Below, one piece after another: positions 18,127 to 26,341 of a stretch of 64,000 nt of DNA. The stretch spans positions 1,054,001 through 1,118,000 of the forward strand of contig CAWAWN010000003.1 of NCBI GenBank assembly GCA_963785815.1, written 5' to 3'. Both the position numbers and the translations under genes were made by a program. The notes under the pieces are model-generated. The model was not told the DNA's origin. It saw only the letters and a program-made list of their open reading frames with translations, and searched no databases. How positions within the stretch are numbered: position 1 is the first letter of the stretch; each line of letters opens with the position of its first letter. The stretch is from UBA4742 sp963785815. GTDB lineage: Bacteria > Actinomycetota > Acidimicrobiia > Acidimicrobiales > Acidimicrobilacustridaceae.

Positions 18127-18570
18127 CTACGGGCGGCTGACCCACACCTGGTAGCTGATCCACGAGGTCAACAGCGCGGGCGGCAGCATCATGGCCAGGG
18201 TGCCGGCGCCGGTGTGGTGGCCCGAGGCCACCCAGCCCACCAGGTAGGCCGTGGGGTAGAGCACGGCGCCGGCGGTGAGGGCGGTGAAGGGGACGGCGCT
18301 GGCCCGACGGCCCTCCACCGCCCAGGCGCTCAGCAGGGAGCCGACCACGATGATGCCCAGGTCGGGGTAGGCGAAGGACGCGGTGACCGCCGGGTGAGCG
18401 GGCACCAGCCCGACCCACGAGCGCAGGGTGGACGACGACGCGTAGCCGACCCACAGGGCCACGCCCACCACGGCCTGGAGGACGAAGTAGGCGGCGTAGA
18501 CGTGGTCGGCGCTGGTGGCCGAGCGGGGTGGGTCCGGTCCGGGGCGCTCGTCGGCTCGCGCTCGGGCCAC
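18127..18570 (-). CDS. Hypothetical four-helix membrane protein
   Basis: A GTG at 18570, just past the stop of the upstream hydrolase fragment, encodes 147 residues: a short charged N-terminus, then helices around residues 24-42, 60-80, 92-112 and 121-140. No conserved catalytic residues stand out. The start is chosen because it keeps the full first helix and sits two bases from the preceding stop, suggesting co-translation. Confidence 0.6.
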   Translation of the reverse strand: MARARADERPGPDPPRSATSADHVYAAYFVLQAVVGVALWVGYASSSTLRSWVGLVPAHPAVTASFAYPDLGIIVVGSLLSAWAVEGRRASAVPFTALTAGAVLYPTAYLVGWVASGHHTGAGTLAMMLPPALLTSWISYQVWVSRP

Positions 18571-18572
18571 GG

Positions 18573-19148
18573 TCAGGCCCTCGGTCCCGCGGCGATGGCA
18601 CCGTCGGTCCACGGGTTGTTCAGGTAGGGATCGGGGTCGTGGACGCGGTGGCCGTTGCTCACCGCGTACTCGACCAGGGGCCCGTCGAACTGCCCGACCA
18701 GCGGGTGCTGGGCCGCCGGGTCGGCGGCGTCGGCCACGTTGACCCACCGACGCACCGACCCGGGCCAGGCGCCCAGACCGTCCAGCGGCGTCGGTTCCAG
18801 CCGGTCGTGGATGATCGTGTCGCCCAGGGGAAAGCCGATGGTGACCAGCGTGTCGACGGTCCACTCGGGGTGGGCGCAGAGGGCCTCGTAGGTCACGATG
18901 GTCCCGAGCGAGTGCGCCGCCGCCACCTGGGTGTCGTCGCCGATGGTGTCCTCCACCCGCTGGCGGGAATCGGCCCGGATGGCGGGCTGCTGGAGGTAGG
19001 CGCCGGCCTGGGCCGGCAGCCGGTCGTTGTGGTTCTCGGTGAGCACCTTGGTCAACTCGGCCAGGTCGATGTGGAGATCGAGGCGCCCCACAGGTCGTTG
19101 CCTGCTCCCTGCGCCATCACGATCCTGGCCATACGTGCACCATGGCAC
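18573..19148 (-). pseudogene. Alpha/beta hydrolase-like protein, 5'-truncated
   Basis: The reading frame contains a nucleophile-elbow-like motif (AAAHSLGTIVTYEALCA), followed by TVDTLVTIGFPLG, WVNVADAADPAA and a late His in VSNGHRVHDPDPYL, the order expected for Ser, Asp and His of an alpha/beta hydrolase. The first strands of the fold are missing: residues before position 25 look non-coding, and the divergent gene starts only 73 bases away. It is therefore probably a remnant or has a frameshift near its start. Similar actinobacterial proteins are annotated as putative lipases or secreted-enzyme-like hydrolases. Confidence 0.5.
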
Positions 19149-19221
19149 GGATGTCGGCCGCGGGCGATGCGGTCCTGGTGGTTCGTCCTCACCGCCGCCG
19201 TGGCGCGCCTACCGTGGGGGC

Positions 19222-19416
19222 ATGTACTACTGGTCAGGTGGCATCATCTTCTTCCTGCTCGCGGTGCTGCTGATCGTGGCCTTCGTGCGGATCAAGCAGC
19301 GCGACCGGGCCTATGGCGCCGGCGAGACCGAGCACGAGCACGGGCACCACGAGACCGAGCACGAGGCCTACCCGACCGGTCGGACCACCCCCAAGAAGCA
19401 GAAGCGCAAGCGCTAG
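19222..19416 (+). CDS. Small single-span membrane protein with His/Glu-rich tail
   Basis: An ATG at 19222 after GTGGGGG encodes 64 residues: one N-terminal helix (WSGGIIFFLLAVLLIVAFV), then a juxtamembrane charged patch and a tail with repeated His and Glu (GETEHEHGHHETEHEAYP) and a poly-Lys end (KKQKRKR). The His/Glu run could bind divalent metal. No family recognised; intact. Confidence 0.6.
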   Translation: MYYWSGGIIFFLLAVLLIVAFVRIKQRDRAYGAGETEHEHGHHETEHEAYPTGRTTPKKQKRKR

Positions 19417-19638
19417 CCCGACCGCCGCCTCCCGCGGCTCGCACGACCGCGAGCTGACCGCTTCAGCCTGGTCCTGGCCAGCTCCCGCTCGACTCGTTGT
19501 CGACCGGTGGTCAGGGCATCGGTCGCCCCCGATCGGCGACCGTGAAGGTGATCCTCGGCTCGGGCGCGAAGGCTGCGCCATGATGAGGCGCGCCCGGGGT
19601 CGGTCCCCGGGGGTCGCCCGAGGTGGGAGGAGCTATCG

Positions 19639-21375
19639 GTGGAGCCGACGGTCGTCGAGGCATCGACGGAACTGGGGACCGCGGGTGCCCGGTCCGGCGT
19701 GACGGTCGTCGAGGTGGTCGTGGTGGCCGCGCTGTGCGCTCTGGCCGAGGTTGGCTTCGTGGCGCTGGCCAGGGCCCACGGCGCCCTCGGCGTGGCCCGC
19801 AACGACGACTGGGCCTACTACCGAGTGGTCTTCGACTACTCGCGAACCGGTCGGCTGAGGTTGGTCAACTGGGGTCAGATGACCTTGGTCGGCCAGATCT
19901 TCCTGGGCGCCGCCGTCATGGCCGTGGTCGGTCGCAGCATGACCACGCTCCAGGTCATGGTGGCCGTGATGGGCGCGGTGGCGGTGACCGCCACCTACAT
20001 CCTGTTGCGCACCTTCCTGTCGCGGGTGTGGTCGGGCTTCTGCTGCGCGCTCCTGGTGGTCGGTCCGCTGTTCGGAACGCTGAGCGTCTCCTACATGACC
20101 GACGTGCCCGCCTACTGCCTCGAGACGCTCACCCTGCTCGTGGGCTGGCGGGCGGTGTCACGCCGTCGCGTGTCGATCGGCTGGCTCGTGGCCAGCGCCG
20201 TGCTCGGGCTGGCGGCGGTCTCGATCCGTGACAACGGCGCGTTCGCCTTCGGCGCGGTGCTGTTGGTGGCGCTGGGCCGGACCTGGACCCACCAGGACCA
20301 GCGCGGGCTGCGCGCCACGCTGGGGGTCACCGCCGGCTTCACCGTGGCCGGCCTCGTCCTGCTCCAGTGGGCTCACGGTCTGCCCCATGCCGAGCAGACG
20401 ACCTTCGGGATCCACCTGTTCTTCGCCGATCACGTGCCCAGGACGGTGCTGTCGCTGGCGCTGTTCATCCTCCCGTGCCTGGTCCTCGTCTCCCCCCGTC
20501 GGTTGTGGGGGGCCATCCGTCGCCTGCCACCCCCGCTGCAGGTGGTGTTCGCCGTGGGGTCGCTGGGGCTGTTGGCCTTGAGCACCGGCACCTTCGTCGG
20601 CACCTACTTCGGGTCCTCGCCGGTGGCCAGAGGGGACCCGGCCAGCTTCATCCCGCCGATCCTCTACCTGCTCCTCCGGCTGGGGGCCTGCTACGGCTTG
20701 GTCGTCCTGGTCGGCCTCCTCGTGTTGGCCATCCAGGCCGGTCTCGATCGCGTGGGACCGGGGGGCTGGAGGCAGGCGGTCGACCTGGTGGCCGACGCCC
20801 GGTCCGCCACCGCACTGCTGACGCTCTTCCTGGTGGTGAACGCCACGGCCCAGGTCCTGACGATGCCGATCCTGAACATCCCGATCTTCGATCGGTACCT
20901 GTTGGGCTTCATCCCGTTCGTGGCTGGCCTGGTGGTCGTGCTCGCTCAGGTGCAAGGTCTGCTCGTCCGACCCACTCGCTCGACGGTCGTGCTCGCAGTG
21001 GTCGGGCTGGCCGCCTTGCTCCTCGTGGGACTGCAGACGGTCGACGCCACCGACGCGACCGACGCGGCCACGTGGGCACTGGGCCGCAAGGCGGTGGCCA
21101 TCGGCTATCGGGCCGACCAGGTCGACGGAGGCTTCGAGTGGTTCAGCTACCACCAGCCCGGTCCGGTGACCGTCCCCCAGAAGGCCAAGGCCAAGTGGTA
21201 CCTCATGCAGTCCCCGCGGCCGACGATCTGCGCGACCACCGAGCTGCGTCCGGAGCAGGATCCGGGAGGCCACTCGCGGGTGTTGGCCACGGAACGGGCG
21301 ACGACGCTCTTCGGCCAACACCTGGACTTCGTGCTCCGCCCCGGACCCGACCACTGCGCCGGGCCGCAGCGGTGA
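19639..21375 (+). CDS. Multi-span membrane glycosyltransferase-like protein (GT-C fold)
   Basis: A GTG at 19639, preceded by GGGAGGAGC, encodes 578 residues with around twelve hydrophobic helices. The first external loop contains GVARNDDWAYYRVVFDYSR: the paired acidic residues (DD) followed by aromatic residues fit the catalytic loop of GT39/ArnT-like dolichyl- or polyprenyl-phosphate-sugar transferases. The last 120 residues form a soluble extracellular domain (VDGGFEWFSYHQPGPVTVPQ, KWYLMQSPRPTICATTE). It probably transfers a sugar from a lipid carrier outside the cell. Specificity unknown. It is monocistronic. Confidence 0.65.
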   Translation: MEPTVVEASTELGTAGARSGVTVVEVVVVAALCALAEVGFVALARAHGALGVARNDDWAYYRVVFDYSRTGRLRLVNWGQMTLVGQIFLGAAVMAVVGRSMTTLQVMVAVMGAVAVTATYILLRTFLSRVWSGFCCALLVVGPLFGTLSVSYMTDVPAYCLETLTLLVGWRAVSRRRVSIGWLVASAVLGLAAVSIRDNGAFAFGAVLLVALGRTWTHQDQRGLRATLGVTAGFTVAGLVLLQWAHGLPHAEQTTFGIHLFFADHVPRTVLSLALFILPCLVLVSPRRLWGAIRRLPPPLQVVFAVGSLGLLALSTGTFVGTYFGSSPVARGDPASFIPPILYLLLRLGACYGLVVLVGLLVLAIQAGLDRVGPGGWRQAVDLVADARSATALLTLFLVVNATAQVLTMPILNIPIFDRYLLGFIPFVAGLVVVLAQVQGLLVRPTRSTVVLAVVGLAALLLVGLQTVDATDATDAATWALGRKAVAIGYRADQVDGGFEWFSYHQPGPVTVPQKAKAKWYLMQSPRPTICATTELRPEQDPGGHSRVLATERATTLFGQHLDFVLRPGPDHCAGPQR

Positions 21376-21399
21376 GCGCGGGCATGCAGGGGTTGGGGC

Positions 21400-22134
21400 T
21401 CAGCAGCGATCCACTGCCCGGGCGATCAGGTCCAGCATGGATCGGCGACCGGCCTCATTCGGATGCGGCTCGTCGGTGCCGCTGAAGTAGCTGGGTTTCC
21501 ATGCCTTCTGCCAGTCGGCCAGATGGACGAAGTGCGCCCGCTCGAAGTTGTCGATCACATCCACGTACTGCGGGTACCAGGTCGGGTTGTGGTCATCGGG
21601 GGTCACGAAGATGACACAGGTGCTGCTCGGGAAGGCGTCCGAGAAGTCTCGAAGGTGGCCCGTCACGCTGGCGGCGTCGAAGTGGTCGACCAGGCCGCCG
21701 CATGCCCACCGGTTCCCGCTGGGGGCGGCACAGGTCGCGTCGTTCGTTCCAAGCTCGATGACCTCGATCGCTGGGTGCTTCGATGCCTCCTCGGAGACCG
21801 CGTTCCGTTCCAGCCAGGTCGTCGCCCCCACGGCTGCGTTGATGGCGACGTCGTACTTCGGTCCGAAGCGAGCGACGATGTCGTTCGAGGCGTACGTCGT
21901 GATCGAATCGCCTTCGAACTGAAGTTTGGGCTTGCCGTTGTCCGTGTAGCCCCGGTGCACGGAACAGTTGATGACGCCGGGCACGCACGGCGCGACCGTG
22001 TCCGGGGTCCGGGCGGACGACGCCCCGGTCGCGGCGCACACGGTCAGAGCGGACAGCATCAAGCCAACCAGTCCAAGGCCGCTCAGGAGGCGACCCGACC
22101 AGTGGTCGATCGGGCGCGAGCGCTCAGCAGCCAT
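21400..22134 (-). CDS. Secreted SGNH/GDSL-like hydrolase
   Basis: An ATG at 22134 gives a 244-residue protein with an N-terminal membrane or signal helix (LLSGLGLVGLMLSALTVCAA). Block I is FEGDSITTYA with the nucleophile Ser77, block III is ELGTNDA (129-132), and the catalytic Asp-x-x-His is in DEPHPNEAGR (Asp221, His224). The enzyme is an esterase/lipase-like or acyl-ester hydrolase outside the membrane, similar to SGNH domains of acyltransferases. Substrate unknown. Its gene is the last chromosomal gene before the integrated element. Confidence 0.8.
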   Translation of the reverse strand: MAAERSRPIDHWSGRLLSGLGLVGLMLSALTVCAATGASSARTPDTVAPCVPGVINCSVHRGYTDNGKPKLQFEGDSITTYASNDIVARFGPKYDVAINAAVGATTWLERNAVSEEASKHPAIEVIELGTNDATCAAPSGNRWACGGLVDHFDAASVTGHLRDFSDAFPSSTCVIFVTPDDHNPTWYPQYVDVIDNFERAHFVHLADWQKAWKPSYFSGTDEPHPNEAGRRSMLDLIARAVDRC

Positions 22135-22282
22135 CCTCAGAGCGTAGGCAGAGGCGCACGACATCGGCACTCGGGCCGCCGCCAGAACCGGCAGGGACCA
22201 TTCTGCGGCCCGACCGGCAGCAGCAGCTTGCAGGCAGTCGAGATCCAGGGCCTGGAGTAGAGGTCCTGATCAGAGGCCTGGG

Positions 22283-22311
22283 TGATGGTGAGTCGGCCTG
22301 TAGGCGGGATT
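22283..22311. repeat. attL: left copy of 29-bp attachment core
   Basis: Begins TGATGGTGAGTCGGCCTGTA and is identical over 29 bases to 42921-42949. It is an orphan copy of the rnpB 3' end: no RNase P RNA sequence continues to its right (22312 onward), which is what an integration junction predicts. Confidence 0.85.
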
Positions 22312-22426
22312 GAGAAGAGGGGGATTTGGCTGACCTGCGAGTTTGCCAAAAAAGGCCTCTGACCTGCGTATTCGTGCTGCCGGCGCGTGCCGCTTCATGC
22401 CGGCTTTTCCGTCGTGTATCGGACCA

Positions 22427-22451
22427 TCCGCGGGACAGCCGCGGGACGCAG
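22427..22451. promoter_or_regulatory. Putative left integrase arm site
   Basis: TCCGCGGGACAGCCGCGGGA followed by CGCAG contains two copies of CGCGGGAC or CCGCGGGAC, 116 bases inside the left core. A 25-bp sequence with 22 identical positions lies at 42857-42881, 40 bases inside the right core, in the same orientation. Paired repeats near both ends are what arm-type binding sites of a tyrosine integrase look like; binding is not shown. Confidence 0.5.
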
Positions 22452-22493
22452 AGCGCCTTTTGGCCGTCTGCGGTTGGTCCGGTTGATGCCAAC

Positions 22494-22513
22494 AATCCTA
22501 CTAAGGTAGGATT
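22494..22513. promoter_or_regulatory. Palindromic operator of the toxin-antitoxin operon
   Basis: AATCCTAC-TAAG-GTAGGATT is a perfect 8-bp inverted repeat ending five bases before the antitoxin ATG. RHH antitoxins typically autoregulate by binding such a palindrome over their own promoter or start site, so this is the expected operator. Confidence 0.6.
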
Positions 22514-22518
22514 CGGTC

Positions 22519-22785
22519 ATGGGAATGACCAAGCTGTCTGTCACGGTTGAGGATGAGCTGGCCCACGAGATGCGGGAGCGGGCCGGGAGCCGGGGGATCA
22601 GCGCCTTCGTCAACCAGGCCGTTCGCCACGAGCTCCAGCTCGGCCGCCTCGGGGCGTTGCTGGCTGATCTCGAGAACGAGCTCGGGCCGCCCGACGAGGA
22701 CATGGTCATCGAGGCGCTGGCCTCGCTCGACCGCGTGGACGCGAGCCAGCCCGCGCCGGTGAAGCGTCGCAGCACCGAACGCTGA
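22519..22785 (+). CDS. RHH-type antitoxin (VapB-like)
   Basis: 88 residues. MTKLSVTVEDELAHEMRERA followed by GISAFVNQAVRHELQL has the strand-helix-helix layout of ribbon-helix-helix (CopG/MetJ) DNA-binding proteins. The acidic C-terminus (LENELGPPDEDMVIEALASL) would wrap and inhibit the toxin. The start may be the ATG at 22519 or at 22525. The toxin gene follows five bases after the stop. Expected to neutralise the PIN toxin and repress the operon through the palindrome at 22494-22513. Its likely role is maintenance of the integrated element. Confidence 0.75.
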   Translation: MGMTKLSVTVEDELAHEMRERAGSRGISAFVNQAVRHELQLGRLGALLADLENELGPPDEDMVIEALASLDRVDASQPAPVKRRSTER

Positions 22786-22789
22786 GCCC

Positions 22790-23203
22790 GTGCCGGTCAT
22801 CGTGCTCGACACCGAGGCACTGAGCGTTCTGGCCTCACCGAAGGAGCGAGGCGCGTCGGCCCGGCGGGCGCAAGCGATCCTGCAGGCGGCGGCCATCCGA
22901 AACGCCCCGGTCAGAACCTCAGCCGGGGTGCTCGTCGAGGCCTACCGTGGCAGGGCTCGCGACGCGGCGGTGGACCGGGTCCTGAACCAAGGGGTCGAGG
23001 TTCTGCCGGTAGACCGAGGAACGGCCAGGGTCGCGGCCCGTCTGCTCGCCGACGCGGAGCTTGACTCGTGTTCGGCCGTTGACGCCATCGTGGTGGCGAC
23101 CGCCGTCAGACTGGGTGGCGCGCTCATCGTCACCTCGGATCCCGACGACCTCGCGAGGTTGGCCTCGAGCCATCCCGGCGTCGAGATTCAAGGACTGCGA
23201 TGA
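22790..23203 (+). CDS. PIN domain ribonuclease toxin (VapC-like)
   Basis: 137 residues from a GTG at 22790. The PIN acidic residues are visible: Asp7 in VIVLDTEALSVL, Glu in AGVLVEAYRG, Asp in SCSAVDAIVVATAVRLG and Asp in LIVTSDPDDLARLA. This metal-dependent RNase family cleaves tRNA or rRNA when not bound by its antitoxin. It is translated with the upstream RHH gene and sits immediately inside the left end of the element, as addiction modules often do. Confidence 0.8.
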   Translation: MPVIVLDTEALSVLASPKERGASARRAQAILQAAAIRNAPVRTSAGVLVEAYRGRARDAAVDRVLNQGVEVLPVDRGTARVAARLLADAELDSCSAVDAIVVATAVRLGGALIVTSDPDDLARLASSHPGVEIQGLR

Positions 23204-23342
23204 CCTACTTTGGTTGCCGCCATCGCCAACGGTGCGCTCCGCGTATGTGATGTGTCATCTGATTTGGGTTCTCGGGCTGCGGGTCGGGCGATGTTCAAAT
23301 GATCCCCGTGGAACATCCCCGGAGCGGTCCGAACCCATCTCT

Positions 23343-23450
23343 GACGCTCGGCAAGATCAGCAAACTTGCTGCGCCAAGCCCACCCCAGCCAAGAGCCGTC
23401 GTCACACCCAGACCTGCTCCCGTGGCCACGAACAATGACGCGCCAAGAGC
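23343..23450 (-). pseudogene. Remnant of an RHS C-terminal tail (108-bp duplicate)
   Basis: These 108 bases match 25762-25869 at 106 positions. On the reverse strand they encode the hydrophobic tail segment SLFVATGAGLGVTTALGW and GGLGAASLLILPS of tail 3. Upstream of the match the reverse strand carries the split membrane gene P4, and downstream the similarity stops. This is a leftover fourth tail, showing the array once extended further or was copied by recombination. Confidence 0.8.
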
Positions 23451-23698
23451 TGAACCCACTCAGTTCACGGTCGTGTGATGCGTGACCAGCACGATGCAGC
23501 CGATGACGACCGAGAACGCTCCAAGGGCAACCCAGCCTTTGGCCGCGAGTCGACGGACCGCTCGTCGCTCCTCGGGCGTGCTGGAAGTACCCCGGTGTCA
23601 CGGACAGTCGGGTTGTGGGGCTGAAGGCCCCGGTGGTTGACAGCAGACGGGTCGCTCGAGGGGCTTAGAAGCGATCTGAGGGGCCGGTTCCGCGACGA

Positions 23699-24579
23699 TC
23701 ATGCCGCGATCTCGGCGTCTGGGGCGTTGGCGGTCTCGAACTCGGTGGGGCTGAGCCCGCCGTTGTAGGAGTGACGGCGGCGCGGGTTGTACCAGCACTC
23801 GATCCAGTCGAAGATCGCCACGGCGAGCTGGTCGCGGCTGTGCCAGTGGTGTTGGTCGAGCAGCTCGCGTTGGAGCCCGGAGAAGAACGCCTCGGCCACG
23901 CTGTTGTCGAAGCAGTCCCCGACGCTGCCCATCGAGCCCAACAGTCCGGCGGCGCGGAGCCGGTTGCCGAACAGCCAGCTGCAGTAGTTGCCGCCGTGGT
24001 CGCTGTGGGCGATGGTCTGGCCCTTGGGGGGCTGGCGCCGCCAGGTGGCCATCTGCACGGCGTAGCGACGAGCTCGGCGCGCATGTGATCGGCGATCGAC
24101 CAGCCCACCACTCGCCGACTCCAGGCGTCGATCACCACCGCCAGGTACACCTTGCCGGTCCCGGTGGGGTGCTCGGTCACGTCCATCACCCACAACCGGT
24201 CCGGTCCTTCGGGGTCGAAGGCCCGATCGACCAGATCGTCGCTGATCTCGCCGTCACCGGGCCGCGTGCAGCCGCCCTTGCGCTTGTAGTGGATGCCCAC
24301 CGCCCCGCACAGGCCCATCAGCCGGGCGACGGTCGTGCGGCTGGCACCCTCGCCAAGTCCGAGCCGCAGTTCGTTGCGGATCCTCGGCATCCCATAGGAG
24401 TGCCGAGACATCTTCCAGATGTCGAACACCACATTCGCCCGGTGCGCCTCGACCCGCTCGCGATCGGTGACCGGCTCGACACGCCGCTGGTGAAAGCCCG
24501 ACCGCGACACCCCCATCACCCGGCAACACACCGAGACGGGCAGATCCGAGCAACGCTCGGCGATGAAGGTGTGTCTCAT
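23699..24579 (-). CDS. IS3-family transposase OrfB (frameshifted)
   Basis: MRHTFIAERCSDLPVSVCCR and VMGVSRSGFHQRR form the HTH_21-type N-terminus. The rve integrase core has the DDE triad in LWVMDVTEHPTGT, AHSDHGGNY and DNSVAEAFFSGLQ. A frame change near 24068 breaks the core between the first and second acidic residues, so it may be inactive or misread. The start overlaps the OrfA stop (ATGA) next to an A-rich slip site (CAAAATGA), so the active product would be an OrfAB fusion by -1 frameshifting, as usual in the family. Confidence 0.85.
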
Positions 24580-24866
24580 TTTGGGAGCACGTTCTCCCTC
24601 GCGAAGTAGGCGGCCGCCCGCTTGAGGATCTCGTTCTCGAGCCGAGCGACCTTCAACTCCCGGCGCAGCGCGACCAGCTCCTCGCGCTCCGCGCTGGTCA
24701 ACCCGTCAGAGCGGCGGCCCTCGTCGAGGTCGGCCTGGCGCATCCAGTTCCGCAAACAGCTGTCGGAGATGCCGAGGTCCTCGGCGATCTGCGCGACCGG
24801 CTTCTCACGCATCCGAGCCAGCTCAACAGCCCGCTGACGGAACTCCGGCGGATGGGGACGTGGCAT
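24576..24866 (-). CDS. IS3-family transposase OrfA
   Basis: 96 residues: the helix-turn-helix (PPEFRQRAVELARMREKPVA, IAEDLGISDSCLRNWMRQAD) recognises the terminal repeats, followed by a leucine-zipper-like helix (AEREELVALRRELKVARLEN). The last residues (ILKRAAAYFARENVLPK) are the typical end before the frameshift into OrfB. Intact. Confidence 0.9.
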   Translation of the reverse strand: MPRPHPPEFRQRAVELARMREKPVAQIAEDLGISDSCLRNWMRQADLDEGRRSDGLTSAEREELVALRRELKVARLENEILKRAAAYFARENVLPK

Positions 24867-24867
24867 C

Positions 24868-25001
24868 TGGACTCCTTCCCGAAGCGACCAACGTCGCCTC
24901 AGCTCAGGTGTCCGTCAACCCGGGGTACTTCCATTTGGACTCCTTCCCGAAGCGACCAACGTCGCCTCAGCTCAGGTGTCCGTCAACCCGGGGTACTTCC
25001 A
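24868..25001. repeat. Tandem duplication, period 68 bp, at the IS3 right end
   Basis: Two copies beginning TGGACTCCTTCCCGAAGCGA (24868 and 24936) are identical up to the shared end TACTTCCAT. Each copy contains a full right inverted repeat, so the element carries two potential right ends. Confidence 0.85.
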
Positions 25002-25165
25002 TGCGCCGATCATCCTCGCGTGGCTCGCCGAACCCGGTCTCGACCCACCCACCCGTCCGGAGCCCAACCCCGCCCCCGACCAACGCGGCGATGCCCCCGA
25101 CGATCTGGATCCACGCGCACAGCGTCCAAAGCGCCGGGCTCATCCCGCGCCGCGCTCGTCGAACC

Positions 25166-25588
25166 TCACCGACGGGCCTGTCCCGCGGTCCGGACCCCCC
25201 ACAGCCCCAGCGCGATGAACCCGGACCCGATGTACACGAAAGCGCTACCGGCCACACTCGGCGCCACCGGCCGGAACATCACATACAGCCCGAAGCCCCC
25301 CAGCAACATTCCGAGGAGAACCGATGCGATGCCTCCCTCGACGCGCTCTCGCTGCGCCGTTGGCCCTCGCCTCGGCGGTCCCACCCGAAAGACCAGCCAC
25401 ACCTCGACCGGGAAGATGAACCCACCGACACCCAACAGCGCCGCGGCGGACGGTGACAGGACGTCATGGCGGCCGAGCCCGAACATCAACGCGAGGATCA
25501 TCACCCCGACCCCGATGAACACCCCAGCTGTCGCCTCACCCGAAAACTGGACGCCGCGCTGCGTGCGTCGATTTCCCTGATCCGTCAC
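25166..25588 (-). CDS. Partner P3: four-helix membrane protein paired with RHS tail 3
   Basis: 140 residues with helices near 20-40, 46-66, 87-105 and 115-133. It carries the motif FIFPVEVWLVFRVGPP between helices 2 and 3, which is shared with P1 (FMFPVGVWIVVR) and P2 (FIVPGEVWLIFRAPPP). Its ATG overlaps the stop of tail 3 (ATGA), so the two are translated together. By analogy with RHS/polymorphic toxin loci the partner may be an immunity protein acting in the membrane; this is inference, and it could equally assist tail export or folding. Intact. Confidence 0.65.
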   Translation of the reverse strand: MTDQGNRRTQRGVQFSGEATAGVFIGVGVMILALMFGLGRHDVLSPSAAALLGVGGFIFPVEVWLVFRVGPPRRGPTAQRERVEGGIASVLLGMLLGGFGLYVMFRPVAPSVAGSAFVYIGSGFIALGLWGVRTAGQARR

Positions 25589-26220
25589 GGGGCCGGCGGA
25601 CCGCTGATCGGTGCGGGCGGGAACGGATCCACCGGCTCCGGCTGGCCCGGCGACGCCGGTCGTTTCGGCTGAGGCACGTTCGACGCGTCCGACGCCGCCT
25701 TGTGAAGGCGGCCATCACAATCACCGGTGATGAGCGCGGCAATCGCTGCGACAGACTCCACGACGCTCGGCAAGATCAGCAAACTTGCTGCTCCAAGCCC
25801 ACCCCAGCCGAGAGCCGTCGTCACACCCAGACCTGCTCCCGTGGCCACGAACAATGACGCGCCAAGAGCGATGCTTGCACCCCAGAACACGACTTGTCCG
25901 CCGGTGGTTTCGGTCCGGACACTGTTGGATCCGTCGGGGCAGGTGACCCACATGACGCAGTTGGCTTGGGTGGCCATCCCGATCGGGGACGTGACGACCG
26001 CTGCGTTCACGACGTTCGATGCGACTTCGCCCGCACCGTTGCAGATCTCGCTGCCGTCAGGGTTGTGGCCGGACACGCCCGAGAGGCAGTAGAGCCCGGA
26101 AGGATCGACGGCGTTGAGGGGGTTGCCGTACACGTAGCCGTAGGGGCTCCTTGTCATCGCCGCCAGCGGATCCCTGCTCAGGAATTGGCTGGTGGTGGGG
26201 TCGTAGAAGCGGGCGCTCAC
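25585..26220 (-). CDS. Detached RHS C-terminal tail 3 (core end plus hydrophobic tail)
   Basis: From a GTG at 26220, overlapping the stop of P2 as GTGA, it reads VSARFYDPTTSQFLSRDPLA and RSPYGYVYGNPLNAVDPSGL, the last 35 residues of an RHS core, then a tail of about 170 residues. The tail has a Cys-containing variable segment, two hydrophobic stretches (FWGASIALGASLFVATGAGL, GGLGAASLLILPSVVES), a conserved Cys, and the ending SNVPQPKRPASPG. Tails of the main RHS protein and of tail 2 share this layout. Alone it lacks YD repeats and a signal peptide, so it is probably a reservoir cassette that must recombine with the main gene to be delivered. Confidence 0.75.
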   Translation of the reverse strand: MSARFYDPTTSQFLSRDPLAAMTRSPYGYVYGNPLNAVDPSGLYCLSGVSGHNPDGSEICNGAGEVASNVVNAAVVTSPIGMATQANCVMWVTCPDGSNSVRTETTGGQVVFWGASIALGASLFVATGAGLGVTTALGWGGLGAASLLILPSVVESVAAIAALITGDCDGRLHKAASDASNVPQPKRPASPGQPEPVDPFPPAPISGPPAP

Positions 26221-26341
26221 ACCTCGTCCGTAGCCCAATCTCGGACCAGTAGGTGTCGGATCAGATTCGCCGTCAGGGCGAGGAACGCCACCCCCAAGAG
26301 GAAGATCGGCGCAGCCGCGGCCTGGGCGGGGTTCGCACTAA

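Larger units (their letters stand above)
23582..25001 (-). mobile_element. IS3-family insertion sequence with duplicated right end
   Basis: Terminal inverted repeats: left TGGAAGTACCCCGG (23582) and right, reading outward, CCGGGGTACTTCCA (ending 25001). The target duplication is TGC on both sides (23579-23581 and 25002-25004). Two overlapping transposase frames lie inside. The right terminus is present twice, 68 bases apart (inner copy ends 24933); only the outer copy gives a matching target duplication, so the 68-bp duplication is part of the inserted unit or arose later. The element splits partner gene P4. Confidence 0.85.
23460..25143 (-). pseudogene. Partner P4: small two-helix membrane protein split by an IS3 element
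   Basis: Removing the IS3 element and one copy of its 3-bp target (TGC) joins two open pieces in frame. The N-terminal part runs MSPALWTLCAWIQIVGGIAA from 25143 to EPREDDRR; the C-terminal part runs TPEERRAVRRLAAKGWVALG to a second helix (FSVVIGCIVLVT) and the TGA at 23460. The restored protein is about 86 residues with two transmembrane helices. It does not share the FxxPxxVW motif of P1-P3. It lies in the partner position between tail/partner 3 and the tail remnant, so it may be a different immunity or accessory type. Inactive as it stands. Confidence 0.65.

Noticed and set aside
22312..22500. Possible CRISPR-like or regulatory repeats near the left end of the element
   Set aside because: Only the core and arm-type repeats recur, and they recur once at the other end; no regularly spaced repeat array is present.
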